NCBI GenBank assembly: GCA_041179125.1
Contig: JBEGTZ010000204.1
Span: 1 to 24,134, forward strand
DNA length: 24,134 nucleotides
DNA from: CAMCXE01 sp041179125
Lineage (GTDB): Bacteria; Pseudomonadota; Gammaproteobacteria; Pseudomonadales; Cellvibrionaceae
Direction: 5' to 3'
Shown here: positions 23,006-24,134 of the stretch, one piece after another
Layout: every line of letters begins with the position of its first letter
How positions within the stretch are numbered: position 1 is the first letter of the stretch
The notes under the pieces: model-generated
The model's input: only the letters and a program-made list of their open reading frames with translations
What the model was told of the DNA's origin: nothing
The model's database searches: none
Translations under genes and position numbers: made by a program

Positions 23006-24134
23006 ATGACTAATAATAAAATCCTGCCCACACTTATTTTTACATTACTTGGTGCCCTAGGCCTGATGCAGCCCGCGATGGCCGCCACAACCTCCAGCAC
23101 AAATAAAACCCTTGAAAAACCCGCTATAACCAGCAAAAAAACCACCTCATCCAAATCCGTAAGTAAAATAAAAACCACCCGTAAAAAACAAAAAAAAATA
23201 ACCACCGTAAAAACCACACCTAAAAAAACAACCCCCGCCCAAGTGAAAAACGATATCGCCTGGGCACAAGGTGTTGGCGCCATCAGCAAATTTAAGCCCG
23301 ATGCCAGCAAACCCTATTACAAACAATTTGAAGACTATGTGCGGGAAGTGATTGCCCCCCGAGTGCCCGGTGTGGCGCTGGCCATTGTGGCGGACGGGCA
23401 GGTGCAGGTATTAAATGGTTTTGGCATTCGCGCCGTGGGTGACGCCCAACCGGTTAATGTGGACACGGTGTTTCGTTTGGCCTCGGTATCCAAAACCGTA
23501 GCCTCCGGTGCCGCCGCCATCGCCGTGCGGGATAAATTATTAAGCTGGGATACCACTGTACAAAGCAAAATGCCGCATTTGGAATTCAGCAATCCAGCCT
23601 ACGGGCGCCAACTCACATTAAAAGATATTCTGGCCCAGCGCTCCGGCCTGCCCAAACATACCTACACCCATTTAATAGAAGAACATATCCCCTACCCCGA
23701 AACCTTAGAGCGGCTTAAATATGTGAATTTCGCCTGCCCACCGCGCAAGTGTTATAGCTATCAAAATGTGGTGTACAGCTTAAGCGGCGATATGATCAAA
23801 GCTGCCACCGGCAAATCCTACGAAGCCTATACGGTGGAAAAACTCTTCCGCCCGCTCAACATGCACACTGCCTCATTGGGTTTATCTGCGTTTGATGCCT
23901 CAACCAATAAAGCCATGCCACACATTTGGCGCGCCAAGGGTTGGTCGCCCACCGGCAGCGTGGACCACAACTATTATTCGGTAGGCCCCGCTGCCGGTGT
24001 GAATGCCTCTATTCGCGATATGTCGCAATGGTTATTGGCTCAACTTGGGCACAAGCCCGATGTATTACCGCCCGCATTACTCAACGACATGCAGCAAAAA
24101 ATCACGCCCAATACCTTGGGGGATTCGCACTATG
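23006..24134 (+). CDS. Secreted serine hydrolase, beta-lactamase/PBP-like family (partial)
   Basis: 376 codons are visible and the frame is open at the window edge. ATG 23006 starts a signal peptide, MTNNKILPTLIFTLLGALGL, then MQPAMAA; no clear ribosome site precedes it. Residues about 28-80 form an unusual Lys/Thr/Ser-rich linker, almost lacking acidic and aromatic residues. The catalytic domain starts near 100. It has FRLASVSKT (S160-x-x-K163, nucleophile and general base), the YQN motif (Y252-Q-N254) and RPLNMHTASLGLS and VGPAAGVNASIRDMSQWL segments, the order of class C beta-lactamase-related esterases and D-aminopeptidases. The third motif (HxG/KTG) would lie beyond the window. Periplasmic; substrate cannot be inferred, and resistance function should not be assumed. 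Confidence 0.88.
   Translation, partial: MTNNKILPTLIFTLLGALGLMQPAMAATTSSTNKTLEKPAITSKKTTSSKSVSKIKTTRKKQKKITTVKTTPKKTTPAQVKNDIAWAQGVGAISKFKPDASKPYYKQFEDYVREVIAPRVPGVALAIVADGQVQVLNGFGIRAVGDAQPVNVDTVFRLASVSKTVASGAAAIAVRDKLLSWDTTVQSKMPHLEFSNPAYGRQLTLKDILAQRSGLPKHTYTHLIEEHIPYPETLERLKYVNFACPPRKCYSYQNVVYSLSGDMIKAATGKSYEAYTVEKLFRPLNMHTASLGLSAFDASTNKAMPHIWRAKGWSPTGSVDHNYYSVGPAAGVNASIRDMSQWLLAQLGHKPDVLPPALLNDMQQKITPNTLGDSHY

Noticed and set aside
1..24134. CRISPR array, tRNA or rRNA genes, prophage or integrase
   Set aside because: No regular direct-repeat/spacer pattern, no tRNA-like cloverleaf with CCA context, and no phage or recombinase protein was seen.

Overview
The window reads as chromosomal DNA of a free-living, motile gammaproteobacterium. 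The protein types point toward the Cellvibrio/Saccharophagus/Pseudomonas side of the class: a Pseudomonas-like type I GAPDH next to the Entner-Doudoroff genes, a CheYZAB set of polar-flagellum type, PilU, a CysB of exactly 324 residues, and MsrPQ. This placement is inferred from protein families alone; there is no rRNA or tRNA here. Genes are dense and intact. I see no phage, transposase, CRISPR array or plasmid function.

Layout. 1-1876: the 3' end of an unrecognised gene, then hemL (tetrapyrrole synthesis). 2043-2758: a small outer-membrane beta-barrel gene with its own promoter and terminator. 2844-4353: an M42-like metallopeptidase overlapping a membrane-anchored thioredoxin-fold protein. 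4350-8334 (minus strand): zwf-edd-eda, which takes glucose 6-phosphate through the Entner-Doudoroff route to pyruvate and glyceraldehyde 3-phosphate, divergent from gap (8800-9810), which oxidises that product. No 6-phosphogluconolactonase gene accompanies them. 9873-12325: a secreted DUF3108-type protein, then msrP-msrQ (periplasmic methionine sulfoxide repair). 12519-14538 (minus): a SHOCT-domain protein of unknown function and cysB. 15084-16403: folE and a secreted DUF4124-type protein. 16509-21201 (minus): cheY-cheZ-cheA-cheB, the core chemotaxis signalling set, without the flagellar and motor genes that often flank it. 21518-22699: pilU, a type IV pilus retraction ATPase. 23006-end: a secreted serine hydrolase of the beta-lactamase/PBP-like fold, cut by the window edge.

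The most unusual feature is a family of palindromic intergenic repeats sharing the arm TCAACTGAGGTTTCTAGG and its complement. It occurs as two long copies (12338-12512 and 15621-15786), one short copy (1872-1932) and two solitary arms (15884-15901 and 16478-16500). The long copies share a 27-nt apical loop and an inner 12-bp stem that differs between them by a compensatory base-pair swap. All three copies with a left arm begin at, or within 13 nt of, the stop codon of the upstream gene, and are bordered by TTAA or a near variant. They look like a small non-autonomous mobile palindrome or a structured 3'-end RNA element. A second, unrelated nested palindrome (14772-14931), flanked by 10-bp direct repeats, lies between cysB and folE. 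CheA also carries a triplicated short peptide motif in the linker between its phosphotransfer and dimerisation domains.
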